Positions 24,732-35,792 of a stretch of DNA of 64,000 nt are shown here, one piece after another. The position numbers and the translations under genes are program-made. Location of the stretch: the NCBI GenBank assembly GCA_038363005.1, contig JBBQBI010000022.1:1-64000 (forward strand). The letters are read 5' to 3'. Source of the DNA: JAKOWB01 sp038363005 (GTDB lineage: Bacteria; Pseudomonadota; Alphaproteobacteria; Kiloniellales; JACOMY01). The notes below the pieces were generated by a model that saw nothing but the letters and a program-made list of their open reading frames with translations, was not told the origin of the DNA and did no database searches. Numbering within the stretch: position 1 is the stretch's first letter; the number at the start of each line of letters is the position of its first letter.

Positions 24732-25703
24732 CTATTCGGCCGCCTGGGCCTGGCGGTCGGCCTCGGTCGCCAGCCACTTGTCGGCCTCCAGCGCCGCCAT
24801 GCAGCCCATGCCGGCGGCGGTGACCGCCTGGCGGAAGATCTTGTCGACGCAGTCGCCGGCGGCGAAGACGCCGGGGACCGAGGTGTAGGTCGAATTGGCC
24901 TCAGCCAGGATATAGCCCTCGTCGTCCATCGCCAGCTGGCCGCGGAACACCTTGGTCGCCGGGTCGTGGCCGATGGCGACGAACAGGCCGTCGACCTTGA
25001 TCTCGCTCAGCTGGCCGCTCTTCAGGTTCTTCAGGCGCAGGCCGGTGACACCGTCGAACTGGCCGCTGCCGCCCAGCACCTCGTCCACCGCGCTGTCCCA
25101 GATCACCGTGACCTTGGGGTGGCGGAACAGCCGCTCCTGGCCGATCTTCTCGGCCCGCAGGCTGTCGCGCCGGTGGATCAGCGTGACCGAGTTGCAGATC
25201 TGCGCCAGGTAGAGCGCCTCCTCGACCGCGGAGTTGCCGCCGCCGATCACCGCGACATCCTTGCCGCGATAGAAGAAGCCGTCGCAGGTGGCGCAAGCCG
25301 AGACACCGCGACCGTTGAAGTGCTGCTCCGACGGCAGGCCCAGCCAGCGCGCCTGGGCGCCGGTGGCGATTACCACCGCTTCGGCCAGATAGACCGTGCC
25401 GCCGTCGCCGACCAGGCGGAAGGGCCGCTGCTTGAAGTCGACCTCGACGATGATGTCGCTGACGATGCGGGTGCCGACGTGCTGCGCCTGCAGGCGCATC
25501 TGCTCCATCAGCCAGGGGCCTTTGATGACATCGGCGAAGCCGGGGAAGTTCTCCACGTCGGAGGTGATGGTCATCTGCCCGCCGGGCTGCAGCCCCTCGA
25601 CCACCACAGGTTTCAGGTTGGCGCGCGCGGCATAGATCGCCGCGGTCAGCCCGGCAGCGCCGGAGCCGATGATGAGGACCTGGACCTGTTCGGTTTGCGC
25701 CAT
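24732..25703 (-). CDS. trxB: Thioredoxin-disulfide reductase
   Basis: 323-residue low-molecular-weight thioredoxin reductase, which passes electrons from NADPH via FAD and a redox dithiol to thioredoxin. The FAD site GSGAAGLTAAIYAARA is near residue 13, the redox-active CATC is at about residues 136-139, the NADPH motif GGGNSAVEEALY is near 154, and the C-terminal FAD motif GVFAAGDCVDK is intact. The start at 25703 (MAQTEQVQV) is the family start; the longer frame to 25781 adds 26 unlikely residues. It is upstream of the LysR gene and divergent from the M15 peptidase. Confidence 0.96.
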   Translation of the reverse strand: MAQTEQVQVLIIGSGAAGLTAAIYAARANLKPVVVEGLQPGGQMTITSDVENFPGFADVIKGPWLMEQMRLQAQHVGTRIVSDIIVEVDFKQRPFRLVGDGGTVYLAEAVVIATGAQARWLGLPSEQHFNGRGVSACATCDGFFYRGKDVAVIGGGNSAVEEALYLAQICNSVTLIHRRDSLRAEKIGQERLFRHPKVTVIWDSAVDEVLGGSGQFDGVTGLRLKNLKSGQLSEIKVDGLFVAIGHDPATKVFRGQLAMDDEGYILAEANSTYTSVPGVFAAGDCVDKIFRQAVTAAGMGCMAALEADKWLATEADRQAQAAE

Positions 25704-25906
25704 GGGGGACTCGGGGGGCTGGAGGTGGGTGCCTGCAAGATAGGGGCGGCACGGCGACCCCGCAACCGAGCCTTCGGGCAAGGCACCGGGGCCGCCGGCG
25801 CGCCTTGTCCCTGATGCGTCCGCCGGATTTTGGATCTAGAGTCGCCGGCATCGGCGAACCGCGGTGCGCGTCGGCCGGCGCGCCCGCCAGCCTGGGGTAC
25901 CAAGCC

Positions 25907-26668
25907 ATGACTTCATCGCTGATCGCCATCGAGTTTCCGTCGATCTACAAGCGCCAGGGCCAGCGGGTGTTCCTGCCCAAGCGCATGGCGCACTGCACCG
26001 CCGATACCAAGACCGCGCTGGGCGCCCTGGCCATGGCAGTCGCGGCGGAGCAGGGCACGCTCTATCTGTCCGACCTGTTCCGCAGCTACGACATGCAGTT
26101 CCAGGCGCACATGGACTTCGTCGCTGGGCGCAAGAGCGCCTTCAGCCCGCCGCCGGGTGGCAGCCTGCACGAGGCCGGCCGGGCCTTCGATCTTAGCCTC
26201 GGCGACCTGAAGATGACCCTGGCGGCCTTCTGGAAGCTGGCTAAGCCGCTGGGCGTGGTGCCGATCATCAGCAAGCCGAACAGCAAGGAGGACGAGGCCT
26301 GGCATTTCGAATGCCGCGGCAGCCACCAGCTGGTCTACGACTACTACGCGGCCGGGCAGGGTAGCAATTTCTCCAAGCCCTACAAGGCGATGGCCGCCAG
26401 CGCCATCGTCTCGGTCGGGGTCCGGCACGACCAGTTCGGCGACGACCAGGCGGCGGCCTTCCTGCAGTCCGGCCTGATCCGCCTGGGCGAGGTCATCGGC
26501 AACCTGGACGGCAAGATCGGCCCGAAGAGCCGCGGCGCGCTGACCCGCCTCGGCCTGGACGGCGACGATCTGCCGGGCGCCGCCAAGGGCATCGACCTGC
26601 TGCTGCAGGAGAAGTTCCCCGAGGAGTACTTCGACCGCACCGCGCCGCTGGGCGACCTGGAACGCTAG
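25907..26668 (+). CDS. M15-type D-Ala-D-Ala carboxypeptidase/endopeptidase with PG-binding-like tail
   Basis: 253-residue protein with the zinc-peptidase M15 (VanY/D-Ala-D-Ala) pattern. SLHEAGRAFDLS gives the His and Asp ligands and EDEAWHFE the catalytic Glu and the third ligand His. The C-terminal third (GEVIGNLDGKIGPKSRGAL) resembles a peptidoglycan-binding repeat. The enzyme would trim or cleave peptide stems. No clear signal peptide is present at the ATG chosen (25907), so export, perhaps with phage- or secretion-like release, is uncertain. Its stop overlaps the stop of the convergent ELM1-like gene by four bases (CTAG). Confidence 0.75.
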   Translation: MTSSLIAIEFPSIYKRQGQRVFLPKRMAHCTADTKTALGALAMAVAAEQGTLYLSDLFRSYDMQFQAHMDFVAGRKSAFSPPPGGSLHEAGRAFDLSLGDLKMTLAAFWKLAKPLGVVPIISKPNSKEDEAWHFECRGSHQLVYDYYAAGQGSNFSKPYKAMAASAIVSVGVRHDQFGDDQAAAFLQSGLIRLGEVIGNLDGKIGPKSRGALTRLGLDGDDLPGAAKGIDLLLQEKFPEEYFDRTAPLGDLER

Positions 26669-27651
26669 TCGGCAGACGGCACCGGCAGGTCGAGCCGGCG
26701 CCGGACCTCGCCGGCCACCGTGCCGGGCTCGTCGAAGGGCTGCTGCGCCCAGGTCTCGAAGCCGCCGGTGAAGGGGCGGGTGTGGCCGCGGGCGCGCATT
26801 TCGGCATGGAAGGCGGTGAACTTGGCGGAACCGCCCTCCAGCGGCGCCACCAGCACCGGCTTGCCGGCCGCCACTGCCTCGCTGGTCATGTTGACCGAGT
26901 CCTCGGTCACCACCAGCAGATCGCTGAACGCCAGGATGCCGAAGTAGGGGTTCTCGCCGCTGCCGTCCCACAGGCGATGCGGCAGCCCGGCCAGTGGCGC
27001 CAGCAGAGCGGCCAGCGCCTCGGGCGGCGTGCGGCGCGAGGCGGTGATCCACAGGCCGCCGCCGGACTCGCGCGCCAGCCGCGCTAAGGCGGCACCCAGC
27101 GCCGCCGCGCGGTCCGGGGTGAAGCGATGCACCCTGCTGGTGCCGCCCAGCAGCACGCCGGTCAGCGGGCGCGGCAGCCCGGCGGCCTCGGCTGCGAAGC
27201 GTCCTGCGGCCTCGGCCAGGCGGGCCGGCGTGACCCGGTGCATCGACCCCAGGGTGAAGAGCACGTTGGGGCCGCGCAGCGGGTCGTGCTTGGGCGCGAT
27301 GATCAGGTCGAATTGCCGGGGATTGAAGGCCGGGTCCTGGATCTGCACCAGGCGCACCCTCTGGCCCTGGCGCCGCGCGAGCTGGCGGATCTTCAGCGCC
27401 GGGGCGATGGGCTGGCGGCCCGAGGCGATGATCAGGTCGGGCCAGGGCGGCGCGAGGGGCGACGATCTCCGCCGCAGGTTCCACAGCGCCGCCGGCCGTA
27501 CCCAGGGGGTGAACCAGCGAAGCGGCTTGCGGCCGGCGACGCGCTTGACCACCGGGTCCAGGCCCAGGGCTTCGGCCAGGCCCAGGCACTGGATCTCCAT
27601 GCCGGCCCGCCCGTCGCTCATCACCCAGCAGAGAATCGGCGCCTTGCCCAT
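26665..27651 (-). CDS. ELM1-like protein (DUF1022)
   Basis: 328-residue protein related to the mitochondrial fission ELM1/DUF1022 family, known from plants and alphaproteobacteria. Recognisable parts are ILCWVMSDGRAGMEIQCLGL at the N-terminus, PDLIIASGRQ, LVQIQDP, GSMHRVTP, LLGGTSRVHRF and TEDSVNMTSEAVAAGKPV. The fold resembles a GT-B glycosyltransferase with a nucleotide-sugar-type C-terminal motif. The function in bacteria is unknown. The start at 27651 has AAGG upstream. It is divergent from the Lrp regulator over a 127-base region with an inverted repeat (CTTGCCGG 27662-27669 with CCGGCAAG 27682-27689). Confidence 0.82.
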   Translation of the reverse strand: MGKAPILCWVMSDGRAGMEIQCLGLAEALGLDPVVKRVAGRKPLRWFTPWVRPAALWNLRRRSSPLAPPWPDLIIASGRQPIAPALKIRQLARRQGQRVRLVQIQDPAFNPRQFDLIIAPKHDPLRGPNVLFTLGSMHRVTPARLAEAAGRFAAEAAGLPRPLTGVLLGGTSRVHRFTPDRAAALGAALARLARESGGGLWITASRRTPPEALAALLAPLAGLPHRLWDGSGENPYFGILAFSDLLVVTEDSVNMTSEAVAAGKPVLVAPLEGGSAKFTAFHAEMRARGHTRPFTGGFETWAQQPFDEPGTVAGEVRRRLDLPVPSAD

Positions 27652-27718
27652 GGCGCCGGACCTTGCCGGGGCCCAAGGTGGCCGGCAAGACGCCGTGGCG
27701 GTTCCTGCGTAGGACGGC

Positions 27719-27750
27719 TTGCGACTCCCGGGCATCCCGCAATAAAATTG
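27719..27750 (+). promoter_or_regulatory. Probable promoter and autoregulatory site of the Lrp gene
   Basis: TTGCGA (27719-27724) and TAAAAT (27743-27748) are 18 bases apart, about 30 bases upstream of the ATG. The palindrome CAAT-AAA-ATTG (27740-27750) covers the -10 box, a usual place for Lrp/AsnC autorepression. Prediction only. Confidence 0.4.
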
Positions 27751-27778
27751 CCCGAATTCAGCCTTGGGGAGACCATTC

Positions 27779-28267
27779 ATGCGGCGTGCCAAGCTCGACC
27801 GCATCGACCTGAAGATCCTGACCGATCTGCAGGCCGATGGGCGCATGACCAATGTCGAGCTGGCCCAGCGTGCCGGGATCTCGGCGCCGCCCTGCCTGCG
27901 CCGCCTGCGTGGGCTGGAGGAGGCTGGCTACATCAAGAGCTATCACGCCCGCCTGGACGCCGACGCGCTGGGTTTCGAGGTCGCCTTCTTCGCCCTGGTC
28001 GGCCTGGACAGCCAGGCCGAGACGGTGCTGCGCGGCTTCGAGCAGGAGGTCGGCGCCTGGCCAGAGGTGCGCGAGTGCCACATGACGCGTGGCCCGCACG
28101 ACTTCGTCCTCAAGCTCGTGGCGCTCAATACCGCGCACGAGAACGAGCTGACCCAGCGCCTCACCTCCGCCGCGCATGTGGCGCGCGTGCAAACCATCCA
28201 GGTGATCCGCACCGCGAAGCTGGAGCCCGGCGTGCCGACCGAGATGGTGGCGCTCGGCGAGGGCTAG
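27779..28267 (+). CDS. Lrp/AsnC-family transcriptional regulator
   Basis: 162-residue regulator. An N-terminal winged helix-turn-helix (LDRIDLKILTDLQADGRMTN, then AQRAGISAPPCLRRLRGLEE) is followed by the RAM effector-binding domain (about residues 65-150) with VRECHMTRGPHDFVLKLVA. The ATG at 27779 is preceded by GGGGAGA; the upstream TTG at 27764 is unlikely. It ends overlapping the convergent terC gene by four bases. Targets are unknown, but the divergent ELM1-like gene and its own promoter are the nearest candidates. Confidence 0.93.
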   Translation: MRRAKLDRIDLKILTDLQADGRMTNVELAQRAGISAPPCLRRLRGLEEAGYIKSYHARLDADALGFEVAFFALVGLDSQAETVLRGFEQEVGAWPEVRECHMTRGPHDFVLKLVALNTAHENELTQRLTSAAHVARVQTIQVIRTAKLEPGVPTEMVALGEG

Positions 28268-29247
28268 TCAGCGGTCCTCGCCCGCCGCGTCTTGAACAGC
28301 GAGAAGGCGACGCCGCTTCCCAGGATCGTGAGGGTGACCGCCAGCGAGATCGCCGGGTCGATCTTGCCGAACAGGTCGTTGGCGAAGATCTTGCCGCCGA
28401 TCACGATCAGCACCAGCGCCAGCGCCGGCTTCAGGTAGCGGAAGCGGTGCAGCATCGACGCCAGCGCGAAGTAGAGCGTGCGCAGGCCGAGGATGGCGAA
28501 GATGTTGGAGGTATAGACCAGGTAGGGGTCGGTGGTGATAGCGAAGATGGCCGGCACCGAGTCGACCGCGAAGACCAGGTCGATCACCTCGATCGCCACC
28601 AGTGCCATGAACAGCGGCGTAGCCCAGAGCACGACGCGCCCGTCCTTGGCGGGATCTGGCTCACGCACGAAGAAGCGCTCGCCACGCGGCCCCTCGGTCA
28701 CCCGCATGCGGCGCTTCAGCCACAGCAGCAGGCGGTTGTTGGCGACGTTCGGTTCCTTGTCGCCCATCAGCAGCATCTTGATGCCGGTCAGCACCAGGAA
28801 GGCGCCAAAGAGGTAGAGCACCCAGTGGAAGTTGGCGACCAGCGCGGCGCCCACGGCGATCATCACACCGCGCAGCAGCACGACGCCTAGGATACCCCAG
28901 AAGAGCACACGGTGCTGATGGATGGCGGGGACGCCAAAGGCGGTGAAGACCAGCGAGATGACGAAGAGATTGTCCATCGCCAGGCTCTGCTCGATGAAGT
29001 AGCCGGTGTAGTAGGCCATCGCTGCCTCGCCGCCCATTTCCTGCCAGATCCACAGGCCGAACAGCAGGGCCAGGACGACGTAGCCGCCATAGGTCAGCAG
29101 GCTTTCGCGCAAACCGATTGCATGCGTCTTGCGGTGCAGGAGACCGAGGTCGAGCCAGAGCAGCAGGACGACGATGGCGAGGAACAGCAGCCACGCCCAG
29201 AAGGGCTTGCCGAGAAAGGGCTCGGACAGCAGTGCGAGGATTTCCAT
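28264..29247 (-). CDS. TerC/Alx-family integral membrane protein
   Basis: 327-residue protein with about nine membrane helices. TerC signature residues are MDNLFVISLVF and FAVDSVPAIFAIT, whose buried Asp residues are thought to serve metal transport in the Alx/TerC family, which is linked to manganese efflux and tellurite resistance. The start at 29247 is upstream of a typical EILALLSEP N-terminus with GGAGG (CCTCCC on the plus strand) close by. I looked for a yybP-ykoY manganese riboswitch in the 181-base upstream gap (29248-29428) and could not support one. Confidence 0.9.
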   Translation of the reverse strand: MEILALLSEPFLGKPFWAWLLFLAIVVLLLWLDLGLLHRKTHAIGLRESLLTYGGYVVLALLFGLWIWQEMGGEAAMAYYTGYFIEQSLAMDNLFVISLVFTAFGVPAIHQHRVLFWGILGVVLLRGVMIAVGAALVANFHWVLYLFGAFLVLTGIKMLLMGDKEPNVANNRLLLWLKRRMRVTEGPRGERFFVREPDPAKDGRVVLWATPLFMALVAIEVIDLVFAVDSVPAIFAITTDPYLVYTSNIFAILGLRTLYFALASMLHRFRYLKPALALVLIVIGGKIFANDLFGKIDPAISLAVTLTILGSGVAFSLFKTRRARTAD

Positions 29248-29428
29248 GGGAGGACGCGACAATCCGCGTCGGCGCACCGCGTTCCCGCGCGCTCAGGGGC
29301 TCACCCTTGGATCCGACATCGCGGCCGACGCCTCGACCGTGAGAGGGGCCCGGACCCGGCTCAACCCGCTGGAGATGGTGACGCCAATTCCCCCGTCAAG
29401 TGCGGGACAATGGGATTTCTGCCGTCAC

Positions 29429-30052
29429 TCAATCGCCGCCGGGCGGCCGCTGCATCGAGAAGATCGTATCGACTACGGCATAGTCCATGTAGCCCAGCCG
29501 GGCGATGGGGCGGACCTTGGCGAGGTCGACGCGTCCCTCGGTCAGCACCGCTTCGTCGATGTGGACGCCGACTACGGTGCCGAACACCAGGTTGTTGGGT
29601 TCGCCATGGCGGTCGGGTGGCAGGTCGAGGATCTGCCAGACCTTGCACTCCAGGTGGATCGGCGATTCCTTGACCCGCGGCGGCTTGACCAGGCGTGCCG
29701 GCACCAGGGTCAGGCCGGCGAAAGCGGCCTCGTTCTGTCCCGTCGCCAGGCCGGCGCTGGTCAGGTTCATCTGCTCCCGCAGGTCCCAGGTGGCGATGTT
29801 GCAGGTGAATTCCCCGCCCTCGCGGGCGAAGGCCAGGGAGTCCTTCACCACGCCGTCGGACTTCAGGCCACCCGGCGCGAAGCAGACCATCGGTGGATCG
29901 CCGGCCACGGCGTTGAAGAAGGAAAAGGGCGCCAGGTTGATGCGGCCCTTTGCATCCTGCGTGGTCACCCAGCCGATCGGCCGCGGCACGACGCAGGCTT
30001 TGAAGGGATCGCGCGGCAGGCCGTGATCGCGCTTGGCAGGTTCGTAGAACAA
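29429..30052 (-). CDS. Flavin reductase-like FMN-binding split-barrel protein
   Basis: 207-residue flavoprotein of the flavin-reductase/DIM6-NTAB split-barrel family. The N-terminus FYEPAKRDHGLPRDPFKACV and the segment RPIGWVTTQDAKGRINLAPFSFFN are diagnostic of a common proteobacterial group. The start is probably the TTG at 30052, which has GAAGGGG eight bases upstream. The alternative ATG at 30085 lies inside the repeat element and would add 11 atypical residues. It likely binds FMN and reduces flavin or a small substrate with NAD(P)H. It is 181 bases downstream of the terC start on the same strand. Confidence 0.83.
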   Translation of the reverse strand: MFYEPAKRDHGLPRDPFKACVVPRPIGWVTTQDAKGRINLAPFSFFNAVAGDPPMVCFAPGGLKSDGVVKDSLAFAREGGEFTCNIATWDLREQMNLTSAGLATGQNEAAFAGLTLVPARLVKPPRVKESPIHLECKVWQILDLPPDRHGEPNNLVFGTVVGVHIDEAVLTEGRVDLAKVRPIARLGYMDYAVVDTIFSMQRPPGGD

Positions 30053-30077
30053 GGGCCGGCCCCTTCGCTGTGGCACG

Positions 30078-30208
30078 TGGCCCATCCTTCGAGACGGCCG
30101 CTCAGCGGCCGCCTCAGGATGAGGGTTGTGGGTTCGTCGCCAAGCGAATCGACCGCGTCCTCAGCAGCAATGCGCCGCATCGCGTCTCAAAGGATCGGCC
30201 AGAAGCAC
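30078..30208. repeat. Nested palindromic element, repeat family A copy 2 (decayed)
   Basis: Starts with TGGCCCATCCTTCGAGACG (30078-30096) exactly as copy 1, contains CCTCAGGATGAGG, and ends with GCGTCTCAAAGGATCGGCCA (30182-30201), which has two changes from the copy 1 right arm. The interior differs in sequence but has similar size (124 against 121 bases). The flank GCCAGAAGCACCG resembles the flank of copy 1. It separates greA from the flavin reductase and overlaps the alternative start of the latter. Confidence 0.8.
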
Positions 30209-30213
30209 CGTCG

Positions 30214-30690
30214 CTAGACGAACTTGACCTTGACGATCTCGTAGGCCTTCTCGCCCTTCGGCGTGCGGACCTCGACGCTGTCGCCGACCGCCTTGCCAAT
30301 CAGCGCGCGCGAGATCGGCGCGGTGATGGCCAGCTTGCCCTTGGCCACGTCGGCCTCGTCCTCGCCGACGATCTGATAGGTGTTCTTCTCGTCGGTGTCC
30401 TCGTCGATCACGGTGACCGTGGCGCCGAACTTCACCGTCTTGCCGCCCAGCTTCGAGGGGTCGATCACCTCGGCGCGGGAGATCTTCTCCTCCAGCTCGC
30501 CGATGCGGCCCTCGATGAAACTCTGGCGCTCGCGCGCGGCGTGGTATTCGGCGTTTTCCGACAGGTCGCCATGCTCACGCGCCTCGGCGATCGCCCGGAT
30601 AATGTCCGGACGCTCGACCTGACGCAGATGCTTCAGTTCCACCTCGAGGCGTTGATAGCCCTCGGCGGTCATTGGAATCCGATCGTTCAT
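30214..30690 (-). CDS. greA: Transcription elongation factor GreA
   Basis: 158-residue GreA, which rescues backtracked RNA polymerase by stimulating transcript cleavage. The N-terminal coiled coil carries the acidic pair D-L-S-E-N-A-E-Y-H-A-A-R-E, and the C-terminal FKBP-like domain includes the GEDEADVAKGKLAI segment. Length is standard. It lies 90 bases after carB on the same strand, the usual carA-carB-greA order in alphaproteobacteria. A GC-rich dyad (30756-30781) overlaps the carB stop, but it has no adequate U-tract. Confidence 0.97.
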   Translation of the reverse strand: MNDRIPMTAEGYQRLEVELKHLRQVERPDIIRAIAEAREHGDLSENAEYHAARERQSFIEGRIGELEEKISRAEVIDPSKLGGKTVKFGATVTVIDEDTDEKNTYQIVGEDEADVAKGKLAITAPISRALIGKAVGDSVEVRTPKGEKAYEIVKVKFV

Positions 30691-30780
30691 CGGGGTCCTG
30701 TCCCCTCCCAGAAGGCCTGGCCGGACGTCGGCCAGTGACAGTAAAAGACACTTCTGGCCGCGGCGCGTGAACGCTGCGGC

Positions 30781-34047
<3,267 letters not shown>

Positions 34048-34182
34048 GATCGCTCGCATGGAAAACGCGCCAGGAGGGGGACTCCGGCGGCGGACTGGAT
34101 AGGGGTGTCGCTTGAAGCGGACCCTGTGCCACGCCCGGGCCGGGAAGGGAAGGAAAAAGCTCCGGTGGGCAGGTCCTGGGGC

Positions 34183-34222
34183 AAAAAGCGCGGCTGCTTC
34201 GGCAGGCGGGCCGAACAGCCGC
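34183..34222 (-). terminator. Rho-independent terminator after the glycosyltransferase, before carB
   Basis: On the minus strand GCGGCTGTTCGGC pairs with GCCGAAGCAGCCGC (one bulged C) across a six-base loop, followed by GC and TTTTT. It starts six bases after the glycosyltransferase stop and 136 bases before carB. It should end the carA-glycosyltransferase transcript. Confidence 0.8.
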
Positions 34223-34227
34223 CACGA

Positions 34228-35784
34228 TCAGCGGCAGTCGCCGCTGCCGGGCAGCTCCAGTAGCAGCCAGGCGTAGGTAAAGTCCGCGCGGCGCGGCGAC
34301 GGGAAGGCCAGGCGGCGCGGCGCGGCGTCGGCCGGCCAGGGCGCGGCGCGGACCGCCTCGACCAGGGCCTGGAACTTCTCAAAGCTCTTGCCCGGCGGAT
34401 CGGGCCAGAGCAGCAGGCAGCGACCGCTGCCGGGCGCCGCCTGACCCCGCGGCACATAGAAGGGATAGGCCGTGGTGCGGACCCGCAGGTCCGGCAGCAG
34501 CGTGCGAATCTGCGCCCCGGCGAACTCGTCGTCGGTGATCAGCGTGCCCTGGGCCAGGCCCTCGGCGGCCAGCGTGGCGGCCAGGTCCGGCAGCGGCTTC
34601 TGAAAGCGGCAGGGCTTGCAGTCCGGCGGCGGTTCGACCAGCGCCCAGACCACGCCGCCCACCGCGCCGGCCAGCGACAGCGCGGCCGCCAGCAAGTAGG
34701 CGCGGCCCGGCCAGCGGCGGAAGGCGACGGGCCGGCCAGCGGCCTCCAGGAAAACGAAGACGGCCAGCGGCGCGAAGAACAGCACGCCATGCAGGTGGCG
34801 TTCGCGAATCCAGGTGCCGCCGATGGCGACGATGTAGAGCCCCATCACCAGCGCGCCCACCCACAGCAGCCGCAGCAGGAAGCGCACCCTGGGGTCGCTT
34901 AGCGCGCGCCGCCACCCTGCGCGGCCGGTCCAGGCCAGGAACAGCGCGGCGACGATCGCCAGGAAGGGCGCGACGAAAGCCAGCAGCGCCAGGCAGTACT
35001 TGCCCAGGGCCTCGGCCCGGCGGCCGAGAAAAGCGCCCAGCTCGAAAGGCACCGCCGCAGTGGCGCTCGCAGCCGCCGCCTTGGTCTGGAAAGCCTCCAG
35101 TGCCCAGAGCGCCCAGGGCGCGACCACCGCCAGGCCCAGGGCCAGCGCCAGCCACAGGCGGCGATCCTTGAGCAGCGCGCGGACCGGCGGCGTGCCCCAG
35201 GCGGCGACGATCAGCGCCAGCAGGAAGACCGGATGGCTGGGCTTGGTCAGCAGGCCGAGGCCGAGCAGCAGCCCCAGCGCCAGGTAGTGCCAGGTCCGCC
35301 GCCCCTCGCTCATCACCAGGACCAGGTGCAGCGTCGCCGCCATGATCCACAGCAAGGTGACAGTGTGGGTGTAGCCCAGGTGCAGCGCATAGCCGAAGTG
35401 GAAGAACAGCAGCAGCCCCAGGGTCACCGCCGCGGCGCCGGCCGGCTGGCGCAGCAGGTGGCGGGCGGCGGCGTAGTAGTGCAGCGCGGCGGCCAGCAGC
35501 AGCAGGTACTTCACCGCCAGCTCGCTGGCCAGGGTCAGCCCGAAAAGTTCGCCGGCGATCACCGCCAGCCAGTTGAACAGCGGCGGCCGCTCCGGGTGGT
35601 AGCCCAGGCGCAGGCTGTCGCCCATCAGGATGACCTCGGCGTCGTCGACGCCGATCGAGGGCGAGAGCAGCAGCCGCAGCAGATAGAAGCCGACCGCCCA
35701 GGCCAGGATCGCCAGCGCCACCCAGAGGTCGAGGCGCTGCCACCGTGGCCTGCTGGCGAAGCGCGCCTCGGCGGGCTGCACCAT
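34228..35784 (-). CDS. GT39/ArnT-like membrane glycosyltransferase
   Basis: 518-residue polytopic membrane protein with about ten or more helices and a GT-C fold (PMT/ArnT, GT39-type) pattern. The first extracytoplasmic loop carries the catalytic acidic motif as VDDAEVILMG after helix 1, then LGYHPERPPLFNWL. These enzymes move a sugar from a polyprenyl-phosphate donor to lipid A, protein or polysaccharide; the acceptor is unknown. The short gap to carA (8 bases) implies co-transcription with carA. It interrupts the normal carA-carB adjacency. Confidence 0.8.
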   Translation of the reverse strand: MVQPAEARFASRPRWQRLDLWVALAILAWAVGFYLLRLLLSPSIGVDDAEVILMGDSLRLGYHPERPPLFNWLAVIAGELFGLTLASELAVKYLLLLAAALHYYAAARHLLRQPAGAAAVTLGLLLFFHFGYALHLGYTHTVTLLWIMAATLHLVLVMSEGRRTWHYLALGLLLGLGLLTKPSHPVFLLALIVAAWGTPPVRALLKDRRLWLALALGLAVVAPWALWALEAFQTKAAAASATAAVPFELGAFLGRRAEALGKYCLALLAFVAPFLAIVAALFLAWTGRAGWRRALSDPRVRFLLRLLWVGALVMGLYIVAIGGTWIRERHLHGVLFFAPLAVFVFLEAAGRPVAFRRWPGRAYLLAAALSLAGAVGGVVWALVEPPPDCKPCRFQKPLPDLAATLAAEGLAQGTLITDDEFAGAQIRTLLPDLRVRTTAYPFYVPRGQAAPGSGRCLLLWPDPPGKSFEKFQALVEAVRAAPWPADAAPRRLAFPSPRRADFTYAWLLLELPGSGDCR

Positions 35785-35792
35785 GCCGGCGC

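Noticed and set aside
29248..29428. Manganese (yybP-ykoY) riboswitch upstream of terC
   Set aside because: The gap has GC-rich dyads but I could not match the conserved riboswitch core, so no feature is claimed.
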